DNA of 46,154 nucleotides, from NCBI GenBank assembly GCA_015063525.1, contig SVTZ01000003.1, positions 1 to 46,154 of the forward strand, written 5' to 3'. The DNA comes from Oscillospiraceae bacterium (GTDB taxonomy: Bacteria; Bacillota; Clostridia; Oscillospirales; CAG-272). Of this stretch, positions 44,071-46,154 are shown one piece after another. How positions within the stretch are numbered: position 1 is the first letter of the stretch; each line of letters opens with the position of its first letter. The translations under genes were made by a program, and so were the position numbers. The notes under the pieces are model-generated. The model was not told where the DNA came from and searched no databases. It saw only the letters and a program-made list of their open reading frames with translations.

Positions 44071-44110
44071 AAAAAAGATAGGCTGTCGCAAATACGCATT
44101 TGCGACAGCC
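44071..44110 (-). terminator. Strong terminator between sepF and yggT
   Basis: On the minus strand a perfect 13-bp stem GGCTGTCGCAAAT and its complement (4-nt loop) is followed by TATCTTTTTT. The T-run ends only about 10 nt before the yggT ribosome site, and no promoter is visible after it. So yggT-lspA-rluD would depend on read-through, which suggests attenuation. Confidence 0.85.
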
Positions 44111-44114
44111 CTTT

Positions 44115-44158
44115 GAGGCATATCGACCTTACGTGTCTTGCCTAAAGGCATTAGCCTC
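44115..44158 (-). ncRNA. Possible structured leader: three-way junction
   Basis: On the minus strand GAGGC (44158-44154) can pair with GCCTC (44119-44115); inside are TGCC-TTTA-GGCA and a weaker GAC/GTC hairpin. It sits directly upstream of the 44071-44110 terminator. No known class is recognised. Confidence 0.3.
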
Positions 44159-44227
44159 GTTGATGGTTTTTGTTAGACGGCGTATGTAAAAATACATAGC
44201 GTTTCTTTAATAACTGACGAACGAAAA

Positions 44228-44638
44228 TCAGTTGTCGTCGGATACGTCTACGTTATGGGGAGTGATAATGTAAGTATTGGTAGATACGTTCTTGATCTCT
44301 CCGTCGTTTGAGTAGGTAACTCCGTTGAGGAAATCGAGCATACGTACGGTCTGTACGCCGTCAAGAAGCTCAAGGTTAAGCACTACGGTACAGCCATCGA
44401 TAAGATAATCGGCTATCTCGCTTACCTCCTCAAAGGATGTGGGGCGAACAACCTTAAGCTCAATGTTGCTGTCAGCATCGCCTGTGTTTGCTACTATGGG
44501 AGTAGCGGGTCTTCTGATCTCTTCATGTCTTTCGATGTTCATAGGTGTAACCTCCTCATATGCGGGGAATGACGGAATATCGGTGTCCTCGTCAGCGCCA
44601 ACCCCTTTTCTTAATTTTTTAATGAAATCCTCAAACAT
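44228..44638 (-). CDS. sepF: Cell division protein SepF
   Basis: 136 residues. An amphipathic N-terminal helix (MFEDFIKKLRKGVG) would bind the membrane; a flexible linker (15-60) precedes the SepF core (about 60-130: LKVVRPTSFEEVSEIADYLIDG, then VVLNLELLDGVQTVRMLDFLNG). It links FtsZ rings to the membrane and to each other. It follows yggS by 23 nt as in many Firmicutes. Confidence 0.95.
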   Translation of the reverse strand: MFEDFIKKLRKGVGADEDTDIPSFPAYEEVTPMNIERHEEIRRPATPIVANTGDADSNIELKVVRPTSFEEVSEIADYLIDGCTVVLNLELLDGVQTVRMLDFLNGVTYSNDGEIKNVSTNTYIITPHNVDVSDDN

Positions 44639-44661
44639 TTGCGGTTTCCTTTCTTTTTTTG

Positions 44662-45345
44662 TTATCTATTAAAAAGCTTCCGTCCGACCCTGACCAGCGT
44701 TGCACCCTCCTCGATGGCGACTGCATAACTGTCGCTCATACCCATAGAGAGGATGCCGCCCTCAAAGCCGTGGTTTCTGTTTAATCTATCGAAAAGCTCC
44801 TTCGTTTCCCTAAAGTAAGGGCGCATTTCTTCAGCGTTCTCGCAGACCGGTCCCATGGTCATAAGGCCTGCTACCTGTATAGCCGAAAAATGCTTTAGCT
44901 CAAGCAGGAAATCCTCTGCCTCCTCGGGCAGAATTCCGCCCTTCTGCTCCTCTCTTGCCGAGTTGATCTCGATAAGCACGGGGACGGTTCTGCCGACCTT
45001 TTTCGCCTGTTTATCAATTTCGGCCGCAAGAGCAAGGCTGTCAAGCGAATGTATGAGCGATACGCTTTCAATTATAAGCTTGACCTTGTTTCTCTGAAGG
45101 TTGCCAATCTCGTGCAATTTTGGGGTAAAACCCCTGTCGCTTAGCAGATCACCGCGACGTCTGAGTTCACCCGGACGGTTCTCGCCAATATCACCTATTC
45201 CGGCCTCGGCAAGGGCTAAAAGCTCCTCGTCACTTCCGCTTTTCGTAACCGCAACAAGGGTTATATCTCTGCCTACTTTACTTGAAAGCTCTTTTATCTC
45301 ACGGACGAGGCCGTCATAATTGCTTTTGACGTACTCAAAGCTCAT
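44662..45345 (-). CDS. YggS family PLP homeostasis protein
   Basis: 227 residues from the ATG at 45345 (GGAGGC site 8 nt upstream). A PLP-binding TIM barrel of the alanine racemase type without racemase activity; it controls pyridoxal phosphate supply. The PLP lysine is K35 in LVAVTKSGSDE; further marks are GENRPGELRRR, LHEIGNLQRNKVK and GGILSMGMSDSYAVAIEEGATLVRVG. The usual phrase GENYVQE is here GENRPGE, a mild variation. Confidence 0.95.
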   Translation of the reverse strand: MSFEYVKSNYDGLVREIKELSSKVGRDITLVAVTKSGSDEELLALAEAGIGDIGENRPGELRRRGDLLSDRGFTPKLHEIGNLQRNKVKLIIESVSLIHSLDSLALAAEIDKQAKKVGRTVPVLIEINSAREEQKGGILPEEAEDFLLELKHFSAIQVAGLMTMGPVCENAEEMRPYFRETKELFDRLNRNHGFEGGILSMGMSDSYAVAIEEGATLVRVGRKLFNR

Positions 45346-45407
45346 TTTTTGCCGCCTCCGTATGGGATTTTTAAAATTTGCGCGAAAATTGCACATTAAT
45401 ATATTTT

Positions 45408-45436
45408 ATTATAACATAAAGGTTTTCCATTTGCAA
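45408..45436 (-). promoter_or_regulatory. Promoter for yggS-sepF
   Basis: On the minus strand TTGCAA, 17 nt, TATAAT, about 63 nt before the yggS start. Confidence 0.75.
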
Positions 45437-45482
45437 GAGCAATCTTTAATTTTTTTAAGAAAAATATTATATTTATAGGCTA

Positions 45483-45511
45483 TTGATTTTATGTAAATTT
45501 TGTGATACAAT
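45483..45511 (+). promoter_or_regulatory. Promoter for mrnC
   Basis: TTGATT, 17 nt, TACAAT, about 75 nt before the mrnC ATG. It is divergent from the yggS promoter. Confidence 0.65.
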
Positions 45512-45585
45512 GTATTTGTGAAAAAATGACTCTTCGCTAAATTTTGAAAATAAAAGCGGGCAGAAGAGAAAAAAGGAGACGGCAA

Positions 45586-45972
45586 ATGCACGACGGACTT
45601 ATCGGAGCAGCCCTGCCAAGCGTGGCGGCTCTTGCATATCTTGGCGATGCGCGCCACGCGCTTTTTGTCAGACGTATGCTTATAGAAAAGGGAATATGTA
45701 AATCCGGTGAGCTGAACGAGGCGGCGCTGTCCTTCGTCACTGCTGAGGCGCAGGCAAGGATGATGCGTAGGATTGAGCATCTTTTGCTTGACGATGAGCG
45801 CGACGTTTATAAGCGCGCGGCAAATTCGGGCCACCTTAACAGACCGAGGCACGCCTCTGCCGCAGATTACCGCGCCGCAACCGGATTTGAGGCGGTTATC
45901 GGTATGCTTGAATGGGTCGGCGATGAGGAGAGACTTGAGATGCTTCTCCACACCGCGCACGAAGAAGGGTGA
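45586..45972 (+). CDS. mrnC: Mini-ribonuclease III
   Basis: 128 residues from the ATG at 45586 (AAAAGGAG site). RNase III catalytic domain without the dsRNA-binding domain; it matures 23S rRNA in Firmicutes. The first active-site block is LAYLGDARHALFVRR (D21), the second is ATGFEAVIGMLEWVG, and the basic RAANSGHLNRPRHASAADYRA stretch is typical. In many Firmicutes it follows cysS; here it starts a new unit before hisS. Confidence 0.92.
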   Translation: MHDGLIGAALPSVAALAYLGDARHALFVRRMLIEKGICKSGELNEAALSFVTAEAQARMMRRIEHLLLDDERDVYKRAANSGHLNRPRHASAADYRAATGFEAVIGMLEWVGDEERLEMLLHTAHEEG

Positions 45973-45974
45973 CG

Positions 45975-46000
45975 TTGTAGGGGCGAGCATAGCTCGTCCG
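45975..46000. repeat. Dispersed 26-bp intergenic repeat, copy 2
   Basis: The reverse complement of copy 1 at 8928-8953, with 25 of 26 bases equal. It starts 2 nt after the mrnC stop and is followed by a small hairpin GTTGCC-TTGC-GGCAAC (46007-46022), as copy 1 is followed by a hairpin. Confidence 0.8.
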
Positions 46001-46058
46001 TGATATGTTGCCTTGCGGCAACGTGAGGAATGATAATAAATTTTAGGAGATAAATAAA

Positions 46059-46154
46059 ATGATTCAGAAGATTAAAGGAACGATGGATATTCTTCCGGAG
46101 GAGACTCCCCTCTGGAGACATATAGAAAAGGTTATGCGCGAGGAGGCCGAGAAG
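46059..46154 (+). CDS. hisS: Histidyl-tRNA synthetase, first 32 codons (cut by window end)
   Basis: Begins IQKIKGTMDILPEET, the usual HisRS opening KGT.D.LP, followed by a helix with EKVMREEAEK. A TAGGAGA ribosome site lies 12 nt before the ATG. The gene continues past the window. No T-box is seen in the short gap after mrnC. Confidence 0.88.
   Translation, partial: MIQKIKGTMDILPEETPLWRHIEKVMREEAEK

Noticed and set aside
44055-44099. A 15-codon longer N-terminus for YggT from ATG 44099
   Set aside because: That ATG lies inside the terminator stem; the GTG at 44054 has a proper ribosome site.
1-46154. CRISPR arrays, tRNA or rRNA genes, prophage or insertion sequences
   Set aside because: Looked for on both strands; no regular repeats with spacers, no cloverleaf or transposase/integrase genes were found by eye.

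Overview
This window looks like a chromosomal segment of an anaerobic gut-type Clostridia (Bacillota). The signs are Firmicutes-type rpmH-rnpA-yidD-yidC-jag-mnmE order, SepF, YggT, a CdaR/PucR regulator, Mini-RNase III, a T-box and a THF riboswitch, dimeric GlyRS, strong TTGACA-17-TATAAT type promoters with GGAGG ribosome sites, and a ferredoxin-dependent indolepyruvate oxidoreductase. I cannot place it below class or order; Oscillospirales is my guess. No phage, IS element, CRISPR array, rRNA or tRNA gene was seen. Almost everything is core housekeeping, so the interest lies in RNA regulators, operators, repeats and one oddly built protein.

Layout. 1-5325 (minus): a ribosome/RNase P/membrane-insertion/tRNA-modification operon read from a strong promoter before rpmH, then an RNHCP zinc-ribbon gene and, behind its own promoter, a small membrane protein. 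5594-10169 (plus): hpt, mtaB, glyS, luxS, mtnN. 10276-12181: a DUF6809-like gene divergent from a small XRE regulator, then mpg and trmO on the minus strand. 12371-18493: MATE pump (plus), eno (minus), a THF-riboswitch-controlled folT-folC pair (minus), gapA (plus).

18891-24979 (minus): one regulated unit, consisting of a T-box with a UUC (Phe) specifier, an acyl-CoA synthetase, iorA, iorB, a phenylacetate-CoA ligase and a tandem-ACT protein. Control by uncharged tRNA-Phe suggests that the oxidoreductase works in the direction of aromatic amino acid synthesis from aryl acids. 25005-37623 (minus): an anchored protein of unknown function, a CCA-adding-type enzyme, a PH-domain pseudogene with one amber stop, lysS-greA-S41 protease, a CdaR-like regulator, and ABC-F-ribF-prmA-rsmE.

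37963-40486 (plus): a polar amino acid ABC transporter whose binding protein appears circularly permuted, with the usual C-terminal segment moved to just after the lipoprotein signal. 40523-45345 (minus): yggS-sepF, a strong terminator, then yggT-lspA-rluD and a DUF4091/GH123-like gene. 45586-46154 (plus): mrnC and the first 32 codons of hisS.

The most interesting points are the permuted binding protein, the Phe T-box on the ior operon, and three matching GTCCTAT/ATAGGAC sites around the XRE gene, one of them inside its terminator.
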